Shown one piece after another: positions 46,919-58,778 of a stretch of 64,000 bases of DNA (positions are counted from its first letter, which is position 1; each line of letters starts with the position of its first letter). Below the pieces are notes generated by a model. That model saw only the letters and a program-made list of their open reading frames with translations, searched no databases and was not told where the DNA came from. The stretch is from NCBI GenBank assembly GCA_020744425.1, contig JAGMUV010000008.1, forward strand, positions 682,001-746,000. The letters run 5' to 3'. This stretch comes from Dactylonectria macrodidyma. Lineage: Eukaryota; Ascomycota; Sordariomycetes; Hypocreales; Nectriaceae. The position numbers and the translations under genes were made by a program.

Positions 46919-47767
46919 ATGATGGCTTCGACACCGACAGAAGAATCTAAGCCTGCTGGTACAGTCGACACCCGTCGATCAATCTTTCCGGAAGGCGGAG
47001 AAGTTCGCCCCGTCAAGCCGCTGGAAAGACCACCCATTCTTTGTCTGGGCAGCCCCCGCACAGGTACTGCTTCGTTGATGAGGGCCCTCGAGATCCTCGG
47101 GTTCCCCAACACGCATCATGGATGGGATCTCTGCGAGCTCGACCATCTGCAATGGCAGTGGCCAATCCTGGACCAGGCCAACGACGCTACATTCCCAAAC
47201 CTCCCTACGTATCGCGGGACGCCCTTCTCTCGAGAGGAATGGGACCAGGTTTTCGGGCAGTACGATGCCGTTTCAGACGTGGCGTCCTTCTATGCTGAGT
47301 CTCTGATCCCGGCGTACCCGGACGCCAAGGTCATCCTCGTTGAGCGCGATGTCGACGCTTGGTGTAACAGCATGCAGCCCGTTATTAAGCCGATAATCAG
47401 CCCCTGGATGCGTTGGTTTGTCACAAAAGTCGGCGACTACGCCGGCTACCCGTGCGGCTCAGTGTCATTCCGAACGCAGCAGGGTTGGACCAGATCAGAC
47501 TGCCCCGAAGACGTCGAGAAGAATCTGAGAGCAGCATATATCAGGCACTACGAATACGTCCGCAGTAGTGTGCCGAGTGAACAGCTTCTTGACTTTAATC
47601 TGGCCGATGGTTGGGAACCGCTCTGCTTGTTTTTAGGAAAGGATGTCCCTGATGTCTCCTTTCCACATATCAATGAGAAAAAGGAGTATACGGCCAGAAG
47701 TAAACGATTGGGGGATAAGATCACGAAAAGCGCGGCCCGCAAATTTTTCCTCCCTTGGTCAGCATGA
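46919..47767 (+). CDS. sulfotransferase-family P-loop protein
   Basis: 282 residues, intronless. GSPRTGTASLMRALEILGF at 44-62 is the phosphate-binding loop of the fungal Sulfotransfer_4-type family (often annotated P-loop NTPase or misnamed NAD-dependent epimerase). DAKVILVERDVDAWCNSM matches the second cofactor-binding motif, with the Arg and Ser that would contact the 3' phosphate of PAPS. The middle has an amphipathic, Trp-rich region, and the C-terminus is basic. Members are thought to transfer sulfate from PAPS to small molecules in secondary metabolism, but substrates are mostly unknown. Two adjacent ATGs (46919, 46922) both work. No secondary-metabolite partners are seen nearby. Confidence 0.85.
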   Translation: MMASTPTEESKPAGTVDTRRSIFPEGGEVRPVKPLERPPILCLGSPRTGTASLMRALEILGFPNTHHGWDLCELDHLQWQWPILDQANDATFPNLPTYRGTPFSREEWDQVFGQYDAVSDVASFYAESLIPAYPDAKVILVERDVDAWCNSMQPVIKPIISPWMRWFVTKVGDYAGYPCGSVSFRTQQGWTRSDCPEDVEKNLRAAYIRHYEYVRSSVPSEQLLDFNLADGWEPLCLFLGKDVPDVSFPHINEKKEYTARSKRLGDKITKSAARKFFLPWSA

Positions 47768-48849
47768 TACGCAGAGGCTTGCGAAATGTCTGGGTTCGAT
47801 TTTATCACTCTGAGCGCCGTTGGACAGATGATTGGACATTGACAACAAACCGATTTGTAGTCACCTGAACTAGGTGGTGAATAGCAGCCTGTCTTCAGTC
47901 TGACTTTCACATTGTCAATCTTCTTCTTTCTGTCCTGGAAGCGCCCCAGCACGTCAATATGCACTATTTTTCAATCGACGGGTTACCGAAGTCGCCGTAA
48001 CCAGGCGATGATTGATCAGGACCGGTACAGCATAGGACCCTCAGTAGCGACCAAACCTCGACTTGAACAGCCAGAGATCTAGTCCTCGCAGTATCTTCCC
48101 GACAAAATTACTGTCAGGACATGCAATGATACAGAAGCCACAAGTACCGAGAAGGCATGCTCATAACAGACTACATTTTTTATAAGATCTCTCCTCCATA
48201 ACGTGCACCGCAAGCGAGTGGATCAAATAAGTGACTTTATCAAAAATTTCGACCTTCAAGATAGAGATCACTATCAAGACACAACCAGCCATTTGAACCA
48301 CTGCAACAGCTCATTCCGGCGGTCGTTGGCAGCAGAGGTCGAGGCGGCGACGCTGCTGTAGGTAGGCCTAGGGGTAGGTTTAACGCTGAAGAACAGCGAT
48401 TCCAGATATCCAAGTAGCTATTGGCAAACTGCTAGGCGAAATGTCGTTTCAGTCCGGTATTGAGAGGCTTCTTCGAACCTGTCACAAAAGGTCTGAACAA
48501 CAGTCAGCGTAGCATTATACTCCTCGACGCGTTCACAACCGAGGCCGTTTTCTATGCTAGTAATCGAGACTCTTTAATATCAGAGGAAGATCGGGAAAAA
48601 CGAATCAGTTATATGTTCATATGCATGTGTGTATGTGTATTCTTGTATAAAAGAAGTGCTTTACTTTTTAAGCTTATGATGGATTCACTAGTTACGCAAG
48701 ACCAGCGCAATTCCGAGGTAACTAACATCATTAGTATAATTTATATGCCTCTCTAACCTGATTAAGCGTGCCAGATCTAAAGATGCGATTCTAACGTTAA
48801 AGCACCTGGCTGTCCATCCTTCCTTAGCTAAGAGATCTGCCCCGAAACG
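47768..48849. other. intergenic, no gene recognised
   Basis: A 98-codon frame at 48460-48756 ends in low-complexity hydrophobic sequence (MFICMCVCVFLY) and looks accidental. Composition becomes AT-richer towards 48800, where transposon relics begin. Confidence 0.5.
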
Positions 48850-49590
48850 AACCGACGGAGATACTAGCCTATCGCCTCCTAATAAGAGATCCAGAACCCA
48901 GCCTACATCGCCACTAAAGCTACAATAACTTCATACAGCTAGGAGTTTATTCAGAGAGTCAATTAGCTAGCTGCATATAGTACTAAGGGCTCTAATTCTA
49001 CTAACCTAATAAAGCACGCAGCATTTCCGTATTCTAGCTCTATCACCTCCTGTGCAGCCAATAGCGCATCTAATTGCCTCACATTCTGACCCATCTACTG
49101 TTTGAAGTAGTATAACTAGTTTAGATTACTCTTACTTAGCTGCTAGGTTCCACAGGGCCGGGAAGCATCCGAGACCCTCCCTATATTATTATAATAGAGT
49201 TTAATAAATATAGCAGACCAGTATTCCTGACCACTCCTAATAGTAAGAAGATTATACTAACTCTCTTAGTAGAGAAGGACTTCCTCATTAAAGCCACTCT
49301 CTGTGCTTACACTTAGTTTCCCCTAATCGTATGCTATGCAATTACTATGCATAAGTTATAAAGCATTACTAAAGATATAATAGTTATAGACCTATCTTAC
49401 TAGGACTTTCAGACTGGTTTAAGCTATATAGCTATCTCTTGCGTAAAAACGCTCGAGGGTCTGATATTAGAATAGTTAGATGCACTATTTGATCGTAATC
49501 ACCTAGTCTATAGGTCTCCCCCAGATAGCATGAAGATAAAGATAAGGGATCAGGAGCTTAGAAACGACAGGTGCTCACACGGAATCCGTA
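48850..49590 (+). mobile_element. Helitron helicase C-terminal fragment, degraded
   Basis: Reading 49190-49590 forward, with several stops, gives a peptide resembling the C-terminus of fungal Helitron PIF1-type helicases: KDIIVIDLSY, DFQTGLSYIAISCVKTLEG, LFDRNHLVYRSPPDSMK. The upstream 340 bases give SPPNKRSRTQPTSPLK and other fragments with stops, of unclear origin. This piece is separate from the larger Helitron relic at 57-63 kb. A cluster of TA-rich stops indicates RIP. Confidence 0.55.
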
Positions 49591-49822
49591 TATATTATAA
49601 AATACTAAGAATGGCCATAGCAGTGGATCAGTACGTAGATAATGCAGTAGTAGTAATAGCTTCCTGGCCCACGGACACACAGCCTTCGGCTAAGGCTACC
49701 CCATGCGCCCCATCGCCGCTCCAATGTGCATAGGGTGACATAGTATTTTAAATTTCATTCATGTATTCATGTATTCATGTAATTAGCTGTGCTCCTCGCA
49801 GATTTAGAACATTCAACGCATT

Positions 49823-50110
49823 ACCTGCAACCTTTTCGCTTTATCAGTGCAACAGGTTTATCTCTTGATCTACCTATGGTTATGGACATGTTGACTGGCG
49901 TTTTCCTTATACCTTATTTCCCATCGGTCGGTGCCTATCTTAATCTCCACGGCATTAAATGAAAAAGGACAACCTGTCTTCCCTGCACGGTTACATTGCC
50001 AAACAAGCCTCTTCTTCGCAACTGGGTCTCCTGTAACTCTCGAGACTTTTTGCATGGATCGACAAATACGAATACCATAGCCTTGCGACTTGGAAAATTC
50101 AAGCTTTGGG
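49823..50110 (-). mobile_element. MULE/FAR1-type zinc-binding domain fragment
   Basis: The minus strand gives LEFSKSQGYGIRICRS, then WQCNRAGKTGCPFSF, DRWEIRYKENASQ and HVHNHR, the FAR1-type DNA-binding domain (Cys/Cys...His/His) found at the N-terminus of fungal Mutator-like transposases. It ends after the HNHR motif without a transposase core. A second, more mutated copy starts at 63818, so this is a repeated element fragment. Confidence 0.65.
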
Positions 50111-50248
50111 CATGGCCTACCGGGCGTAATAGACTTGTGTGTGTGTGTGAATGATTAAACACCCAGCCGTGATGTCTTTAGTTTGAAGGCTTTCAACCTT
50201 CTTGTGATCACGACTTCCAGGGACACGAAAGTTAATGTATCTCAGCGT

Positions 50249-51958
50249 CTACGTAGGAAAAGCCACACTCGGGCTATCCGTCGTAGCATGGGCTGACCAA
50301 CGTGCCTCCCAACGTGCCTGGGCAATCCGGCGGTGTATCCACCAGCAGACAAACACAAGCAGAGTTAAGAGCAATGATGTCGCGCCATACACTTTCCAAT
50401 TCTTGTCATCTTCGAGTTTGAATAAGTTGGCTGCCCACAACGTCTAGACTCGGGTTAGCCACATGTTTTTGAGCAACTAAGGCTGTTGAATCTGCCAATA
50501 TCGGAATAGGAAAACTTACTGCAAGGAAGGTCGGTGGAAGGAATAGCAATGTCAGCACAGCAATACCCTTCACCGTCTGACTATCCTGTGCTTGGAGCTT
50601 CGCGATGGCGAGGTTGACCTTGCTATCCTTCTGAGCGATGAGATTGTATGACTGCCGAAATGGTCAGCTCCACAGTCGGGCAGGGACATGGTACTAAGCA
50701 AGAAACGTACCACGTTGATCTGCCCCCTCAGTCTATTGCTCAGCTCCGTCAATCGGTCTGCCATGTAGTCGCATCGGATAAGAATGGTTTGGAAAGCGTC
50801 ATCTATGCCAGACGCATGGCGCCTCGACAAAGGACTGTATCCGAGATCCTGGCGCCTCTTCTCCATTTCGGCAACAGCGTCAGAACATACTTTTCCAAAC
50901 CTGGTTGCGAAAGATATGACCGTGTGGCTATGACACAGCTCTAGATGGGTTGCATGGAGCTGGGTGAGCAGATTGTCGTCCTTGGAAAGGGCCTGCAGTC
51001 TCTGGGCATCCATCTGAGATATTTTCCAGAACGGATGCGTCATGTTGGTTACAGACTCCAGCTCGACGACTTCCTTCCATAGCTGAGCGAACCAGTCAGT
51101 CCAACGCTGGAAACGATGGTCATAGATGAAAGAAAGGAGGTAGAGGGGGTGGATTCTCAAAAGGTCTAGGTTGTCCAAGCAGCGCTTCAGGATATCGCGA
51201 ACATCCTCCACATAGCAGCAGCTTAGGAAGGCAAAGCAGTTCCGTGTTGAGAACTGAACTCGGACCACGCCAGAGACACAGTTGGTATTTTTAGGGCAGC
51301 GGAAGAAGATGGCTGTATTGCAGAAAGAAAGTCAGCGAGATTATTTCTTCAGCCCGACGCAAATCGTCAGTAGTGCACTGACTCATAGACGTAGGAATAT
51401 CGTCGTCATCTTCATACTGCAGGCAAGAGTAAACGCTTGGCGTGTTATAAGCGAAGAATCTGTCGGCAGATTTGGGAGAAACGCCGGCGATTTGTATAAC
51501 ATATTGCAGGGTATCTCGGCGGATTCTAAGGGCTCGCCTCGCTTTTGATGGCTCCCCGATGGTTGTTCTGTGCACCGTCAGCAACTGTGACGACTCATCC
51601 TAGACCAGAGTAGGCTCACACAAGCACTAGCTTCGGCAATCCACCACCTTTGGCCTCTGTTTCCTTGTCGTCGCTTTCCCAAAAGGAGGTCTGTGTTATG
51701 GGTCAACGTGATGCCACATGGAAGCTCTGATGACAGGTTAGGCCAACGTACGTAGCAGGCAAGACTGGTCCTCAAAGCAGCATCGTCAAGGACCTTATTT
51801 TGGCTTCCAGGCAAGTTGATGTCCCAAACCTCAGCCCTCGTGTCAGCCGTAAAGAGCCTAGTACAGGCTTGATAGTCACCGATGTTGCTGGAGTTGAGGG
51901 GATCCGCCAGCGGCTGTTCGGACTGCGACCAACTTCGTACGTAGACGAGGGGATGCAT
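50249..51958 (-). CDS. CorA-like membrane protein (Mg2+ transporter superfamily, fungal type), 463 aa
   Basis: Six exons: 51958-51752, 51690-51620, 51567-51383, 51312-50711, 50651-50520, 50443-50249. Introns of 61, 52, 70, 59 and 76 nt are GT-AG and keep phase. The N-terminal two thirds is a helical cytosolic region with no catalytic motif. The C-terminal part is the CorA pore: a long stalk helix (NLAIAKLQAQDSQTVKG), TM1 at about 384-405 (GIAVLTLLFLPPTFLATLWA) and TM2 at about 416-435. The canonical GMN loop motif of Mg2+ channels is replaced by AAN, as in many fungal relatives, so magnesium transport is not certain. The ATG at 51958 gives MHPLVYVRSW; the frame is open a little further upstream without another ATG. 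Position on the plasma membrane is inferred. Confidence 0.85.
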
Positions 51959-53220
51959 TTCTATTACCGATCGTGCAGGAAATCTTGTAATCGCTTTTAG
52001 TATGGGGTTTTGAAGAGCAACTACTTTCGATGTGGTAGGTTTTGAGTCCTGATCTTAGGTTCACTGTGCCTTTTACGACCTGCGCACATGGACAGGTTTG
52101 CGCGTGACCAAAACGCTGCGCTTTGGCCGGGGACTTGTAGTTGTGGCGCTCACCATTCTGCAAGACCTCTGAGATAACACCACGTCCGCCCTATTGTGTC
52201 AGAGATGTTGGTCAGCTGTGACCGGGGTGGGGCCAGGACTCGCCATAACTGGTGGGCGTCGGCCTCTTGCTAGTTCAAATGTTTCCCAGCAAATCAAGCA
52301 GAACAAAGGTCAGTAAGGCGTTGGCCGCTTGGTGATTGTCACAGTGATGAAGTGTCAGGATGTCTACAGGCGAACGAGCACTGCCCCCGCCACAGCCTGC
52401 AACCACACCGGCACCCCCATGCCTTCACCTTATTTGCATTAGTCCTCATATTATAGAAGCCTGGACTTACAGGCACCTTAAAGGTTATAAAGGCCAAATG
52501 CCGTGCATTGTTAAGCTAATCGAAAGGAGGACCTGCCATTCTGAAGAGAAATCTTGCAGTTCAAAAGGGCCAAAGTTATGTAAAGACACTTAGTACGAGT
52601 CATGTCCTCCCAACCCTCACCCCTGCAGGCCTCCAGCATGTCACATAACCCCCCTCTCAACAAGTCTACAACGCAAGGCAACAGTTTCGTGGGGTGTAGT
52701 GTTGTAGAACTAGCTAGTACCGCCACCGCCTCGTTGTCCCTCCCCTCGCACCCATCAACGCCCCGATTGCCTCTGCTGGCGACCAATTATACTTGATCGG
52801 GTCGTCACATTGTCCCTTGAATTCCTTCATCGCGTCTGAAAGCAACGGAGTTAAATAGTTCCTACCTAACAGGCACGTGCCCCTCCCATTTCACGAACTC
52901 GCGGCAGAGGTAGCTGCCGCGTCCTCGCCCTCAAGATCTATTCACCGGCCTCACAGCGAGCATAATGCCTTGAGGAACGAAAGGTTCTTTCTTCCGCGCC
53001 CTCCTTGATAAACTCGGGCCACCACACGGTCCGTTCCGTGCAAGCTAGCTTCACCACAATCGCCGCCCCACAATGCCTTGAGGAACGAAAGGCTTCTTTT
53101 TCCCCGCCCTCTCTCCCTCATCAGCCTTAATTCACAAGCCACGGCAGGGTCGCGATTATTAATCCCCATGCCACACATTATAGACGCCTCATTTATATAT
53201 TGCATATGCCTCTTTTTAAG
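51959..53220. other. intergenic, no firm gene
   Basis: Frames at 52360-52593, 52511-52786 and 52951-53205 resemble no known protein. A duplicated segment lies at 52964-53115. From 53200 composition falls into the next AT-rich block. Confidence 0.5.
52964..53115 (-). repeat. direct repeat of about 40 bp, 108 bp apart
   Basis: AATGCCTTGAGGAACGAAAG begins at 52964 and again at 53072, each followed by a pyrimidine-rich CCGCCCTC stretch. On the minus strand both copies encode a basic stretch and LSFLKAL in the same frame within an 84-codon frame (52951-53205). Confidence 0.7.
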
Positions 53221-56200
53221 CCTTTATAATTTTTTTTAGCCTTTTTTTATATATTTTATAGTCTCCAAATAACTATAGTTAATAGGATTTTATTAGCATA
53301 TTAGCTATTAACCTAATTAAGTAGGTCCTTAGTAAAAATACGGCTAGGTCACTTACTTTCGCGCTTTAGCGCGCTTTCTTAGTATTGCATCCATACTAGA
53401 AGCAATGCTATACTTTAATCCATTTCTCTCCTAAGCCGCTTCTATTTCTTCCAATCCTATTATTCCGATCAGCTATGCTACCTGATGTACTCTTATATAT
53501 ATATACTAACCATTTAGCCCTTATTGCCATTCGGCTCGGGTCCCTGCCTTATTAGGACTGCTCAGTTTCGGAGGAGAGAGAAGCTATATGGCCGTTTCTA
53601 AAGACTCATTCTTTACTACTATCTCCTTCCCGCTTCCTTTCCCATCTCTTAAAGTACTCACTAAAGATAGCAGCTCTATAGAACGTTTTACAAGCAAGCT
53701 AACTAAGCTATTAGTAAATAGGTTTTAGCCTTTACTATACTTAGTTATTCCTACTTTTTATAAGAAAATGCTAATCCTAGAGCTACTACTAGTATTAAAT
53801 AACGCCTTTAATATAAATCTAAACTTATCTATAAGTACTATTAGTATATCTTACCCAGATTAGAGTTCGTCTTCTAGTAGTATAGTATTTAATATATTAA
53901 TAATGCTCTCCCTCCTATATATCCATTTCTTAGAAGTAAAGCTGCCCTTAGCCAAGTTCTTCATTCACTTAATCCAGCTTCTTTAAGGCTGTTGATTATA
54001 TAGTATATATACTAGTATATAGAAGGTCTGCCTGCTTTTAAATAGTGTATTACTATCGTAAGGTAGAGTGAGATATGTATAATACTGGATAAATCTATAG
54101 TACTTACGCTAGTAATTTATTAATGTCTTGGCTTTGAACTAGAATATGATTATATTAATTGGCCTATAAAAGCTGGTTCATAGTATAATACTCAGGAAGC
54201 AGCTCTCCACCTCCATAAGCCTAAGGGACTGAGTTATAATACTAGAAGGCTAGTTAGTCACTATTCAATCTATAGAGATGAGTGTATAGTAGCTGTATGT
54301 GCAATATAGCTACTTATAGGTAGTGCTTCGCTTTCTATAAGAAGCTATTTAAAGATAAAGGCTTGATTAGTACGTATAGTTAAATGCATAAATAGCCTTA
54401 TACTTGCGTAAGTTTTCTATATAAATCTTCCTATATTCTAATAGCTGACTCCTCTCTGTTTACAATCTTCTAGTAGAAGTGCAGCTAGTAAGAGTATAGC
54501 TAGATATTAAAAAATAACTATTAGCCTTCTCACTTATCTATCTAAAGGAAAGGAAATATATATATAGATAATAGCATATCAATACTATTAAGACTATTAA
54601 GAACCTCTTTATACTCTCTAGCTTCTTTATTAAAGAAAGCTGGCCTAGTAAACTAAAGACGAACTACTCTAACTAAGTTATAGCCTTAGATAAGTTATTA
54701 ATTACTATATATAGCCATTTCCAGTCCCTTCAGACTAGAAAAGAACTATATACTAAGAGGGTTTAGAGAAGGCTATCCTAAGCCTTGGCCTGATATAGAC
54801 GAACATACTATAAGGATAGTGACCGATTAATAACCTTATTAGACTGTCTCTTAGTCGAATATAATAAGAGAAGAGGGAATTTTAATAAAGAAGGAGATTT
54901 ATAACTAAGGCTTCTCTTCTGTAGTGCTTATATAGGCTGCTATTTACCTTCCTAAGCAGCCCTTGATACTAATCTTCAGGTGATTGGGGGTCTGTTATAT
55001 CTCGGAATATCGGATTTCTATACTTAAGCTTTCCTTCTATTATTATAGGCATGCATAGCCACTTGCCTCATCACTGGCCTCATCATCAGCTTCATCACAA
55101 GGCTAGCTTTTCCTCTAATCAAGTGAATAGCTAGACAAAGTTAAATAGTCTATAGCATCCGGACTGTCTCGGCTATCCGAGGCCATCCGAGGTCATCATC
55201 AGTCTCTTCATCTATAAGACTGACCTAAAGACCATCTTTAGATAGGAATAGTAACAGCTTCTCACATATATAATCACTTCTATCTACTAGATATAATAGG
55301 ATCCATATTGGAGCTTTTGCTGCTTATAATAACACCAGAAGCCTAAACAATTGTCTACTATAAGCCTATAACTACTAGAATATAGGCTTCGATCTTTTAA
55401 ATTAGAACTGCATTTCATAGATTATTGTAAATAAAGAGCTAGAGTCTCGCCAGGTATAGTAAAATACTATATTATCAGTTTAGTCTCTTATTACTATCTC
55501 GCATTTATTTAATTTAATAGCGATACTAGACGCCAGTTCTTTATAGCTCTCTTATACCTACTTATTATAATACCTTATAGAACTACTCTCTCCTTTCCCT
55601 ATTCCTACGCCCAGGTTTTTATTATAATAGCTTAAGAAGAGAAGGTCGTGGTTCTAATAGCTAAGATCCATTATACTATAGAGCATCTCGATTATTAGCA
55701 CGCTCTAAACGCAGTCTAAACATAACCCTATACGTCTTCTCTACTAGCCATTCTACTAAATGACTCTATAAAGCCTACTAAAATTATTATATACTATGCT
55801 AGGATAGCCAGAGTTCCTATAGATAAGGTCTATTATATAATAGAAGATCTTAACTATTAATACGCTCAAACCTGATCGTAGTAAGACTAAGGTAAGTCTT
55901 ACTCTATTAGCCAATCCTATAGACAAATCTACCCTCTCTATTAATACTATTATACTCTATCTTAGAAAGGGTCATAGTCCTAATAGATGAGATACACCGC
56001 ATTATAGAAGACTTAGATTATTAGCATACTAAAAATAGAGCACAAAGAAAGCAAGAGCTATCTCTACTATTAGTCATTCCTCTGAGTAAGTCTATAATAA
56101 TTTCTACTAATATTAACATTCTTTATAAAAAGAAGATCAAAGTCCCGATAGATAATATTCATCATATAATAAACGATTTTAATTATTAATGCACTACTAA

Positions 56201-57380
56201 TATAGTATAAAAAAGATAACTTTAGTCTCAGACGCTAGTCATTCTAGCACCTATTACTATAATACCTTCTAATAGTAGTATATTATATATAAGCAAGGTC
56301 AGGGTCTTACTAGATAAGATCCGCTATATAATAAAAGTTATAGATTGCTAACATACTAATACATAAGTATATTAAAAACAGGAATTGCTTTTAAAGATCT
56401 TCCTAGGCTCCCGGACTGATCAGACTGCTCTAAGACCTAGAAGGGACGTAGCCTAAGTCTTAATTTACTAAGTCTTCAGTATATTGCATAATCTGAACTA
56501 ATAACATTCTAAAGGGCCGAGCAATATAATACCAGAAACGGCCCTACTAACTATAGCTATAGAACAGCATAAGCCACTTAGGGTTCCCTTTTATAAGATT
56601 CATAGTATAGTAATAGACTAGGACTACTAATAATAGCTAGACTGATAGTAATAAAGATCTAAAGCGGCTTAATAATGAGCCTTAGGACGACCTATATAAT
56701 AAGTAAGGTAATAAAGTGAGGATAGATCTATATCTAAAAGTGCTACTAACCCAGAGCCACTTGTAAGAATACTTATAGTATAGAGAGCGAGGATGCTTAA
56801 GCAGCCTATAGCTCTAATAGTAGATGTGGATCCGCTTTCCTAACTCTTAATCATCCTCTTATAAACTATGTCCCTACTTATTACGCCCTTACTGCCTCTT
56901 AAGAAAAAGTATTAGCTTATGCTTAAAACTATCTAGCTCTAATAAGTATTTATATACGCTTTTTTTAAGTAGTTTAATGCTTATTTTAACTAAAAAGAGG
57001 AAGCTTTATGCATACAATCCTAGTATAAGGAGATCCCTCTCTCTCTCTAGATAGAAACTCTAATATCATTTTACTAAGCCTTTATAAATAATAAAACGAT
57101 GCCCACTTTATATTATGCATTCTACTATAGGATAGTTCTTACTTATAAACTTAATACTATTTACTAAAAGGCGCACTAAATACTATTACTACTATATACT
57201 ATAAGGATAATTTAGTATTACTATAGGTACTTCTTATTATAAGGAAAATCAGATATCCCTATTTACTTTAAATACTATACTTCTTTTATAAAAGGGAAAT
57301 TACTAAAAGCCTACTTAGTAAATAATATAGATATTAGATATAAGTACTAATACTCTAAAGAGCTAAATGATCTCACTCTA
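53221..57380. repeat. AT-rich, RIP-degraded block upstream of the Helitron core
   Basis: No frame open for 60 codons. Contains a GC-rich hairpin GCGC-TTTA-GCGC near 53361, a GC-richer patch at about 54985-55215 with CCGAGG motifs and a tandem repeat at 55645-56410. Probably the N-terminal part of the Helitron plus other elements; boundaries cannot be set. Confidence 0.55.
55645..56410 (+). repeat. degenerate tandem repeat, about five units of 162-165 bp
   Basis: Equivalent points (GTTCTAATAG-type, followed by ATAAGATCCATTATA-type) fall at about 55651, 55813, 55977, 56142 and 56304. Spacing is close to a multiple of three. Forward translation with stops skipped gives a repeated pattern of Ile/Asp-rich helix (DKIHHIIEDL-like), then a Lys/Gln-rich stretch, so a protein with 54-55-residue repeats probably once lay here. 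Confidence 0.6.
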
Positions 57381-58600
57381 GTAAAAGAAAAGTTAATTAC
57401 TCTTTAAAGTGCATTTAGTTATATCATAAAGTTCATAGTTAATAGGAAGATACGATCGGGCATTAGCTACTAAAAGCATATTAAAGGCTATATTATTATA
57501 TTTCTAAATAGGGTAGAGGACCTAGTTATAGTAGTTCTCCCTTACCTACTCCTACGGACTATTAAGAATATTCACATCTCTTAAAGTAGCGCTAGCAAAC
57601 CTAAGCTATTAGATATTAGATATCTTCTTTAAGTCCGTAAGGCTTATATTAGTATTGCCTTATTATAGCTCTAATAAAATAACCCGCTCTATAAGCACAT
57701 TACTATTAACTATAATAAGATAGCTAGCTAGCACTATGCAGAAGGGTCTAGCGTCCCTACTATTATTATAAAGAGCATGCAGAGAGAAGAACCATTAGCT
57801 ATAGAAAAGATAGTAACGGACTATATAGTCCCAGACATAGACTGAGGCTTAAAGGATGGCGGATTCACTAGTATTGAGGACTTCATCACCTTACTAACTA
57901 GCGACTCTATCGACTAACCACGCCCCTCAAGAGAACTCACTACAGCCCCTAAGCGGAGATAACTTATAAAGCCATTAGCTTACGTCCTTATTAATGCATA
58001 TACTGATCGTACGGCAAATACTATCTATAAGAACATATCATTCACTATATTCCCTATTAGCAGGCCGGCTGCTTTTAAAGATACTAATAAGTTATCATTC
58101 TTAGTTAATACAATGCAGAAAGCAGAGGATTAAGATCTAAAACAAACCGAAAAATACCAGATTAATATATAAACTGCAGGAGGCTAGCCATTTATTAAAG
58201 TTAAATATAGCGCAGAGTTTATAAATAACTTATATATAGATTTCTTCTTACAGACCTTTCTAACACTCTTCCTATAGGGTAGAAGCAGCCTAAAGGCATA
58301 GTCTAAATAAAATATCGACCTTACTAAGCCTACTTACAACTACTCACTTAACTACTAGGCCAGATATATACTATAATAATATAGTAGCCGATTTATAACC
58401 CACTCAGTCTTTTATTTCTTAATTTTTAATACTTTGCTTAGATTATCTAATTATTAAATCAGCATGCTTTATATATTAAAGCACTCATTCGAAAAAGTAG
58501 AAAAGGTTTATACAAATTTGATAGAAGACTGACTAAAGCGAGCTATAGAAGACATACACTAAACAGGATCCACTATAGACTAAGATATTATAATATTACT

Positions 58601-58778
58601 TGTCAGATATGTCAGAGGCGAAAGTTGCCACCTATTGCCACCTATTGCCACGAGGCTTAGCAATCAGCTTCTAGCTGATTCTATACAGAAGAGAAAGAGT
58701 ATATAAAGCTTGCCCTGAAACCTCAAGGCATAGGCGGCAAGCACGGAATACACAATTTTTACATCCTAATATTTGACA
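58601..58778 (+). repeat. Copia solo LTR with target duplication
   Basis: 178 bp, the reverse complement of the LTRs at 8784 and 13663, TGTCA...TGACA, flanked by TTACT on both sides (58596-58600 and 58779-58783). It carries the same base as the left LTR at the one variable site. A solo LTR arises when the two LTRs of an inserted element recombine. Confidence 0.95.

Noticed and set aside
48460..48756. 98-codon frame as a small secreted protein
   Set aside because: No signal peptide at its start, low-complexity Cys/Val/Phe run in the middle, and AT-rich surroundings suggest a chance frame.
53355..53375. GCGC-TTTA-GCGC hairpin as Helitron 3' end
   Set aside because: Helitron coding runs rightward, so its 3' end must lie after 63.2 kb; this hairpin is upstream and not followed by CTRR at a fitting distance.
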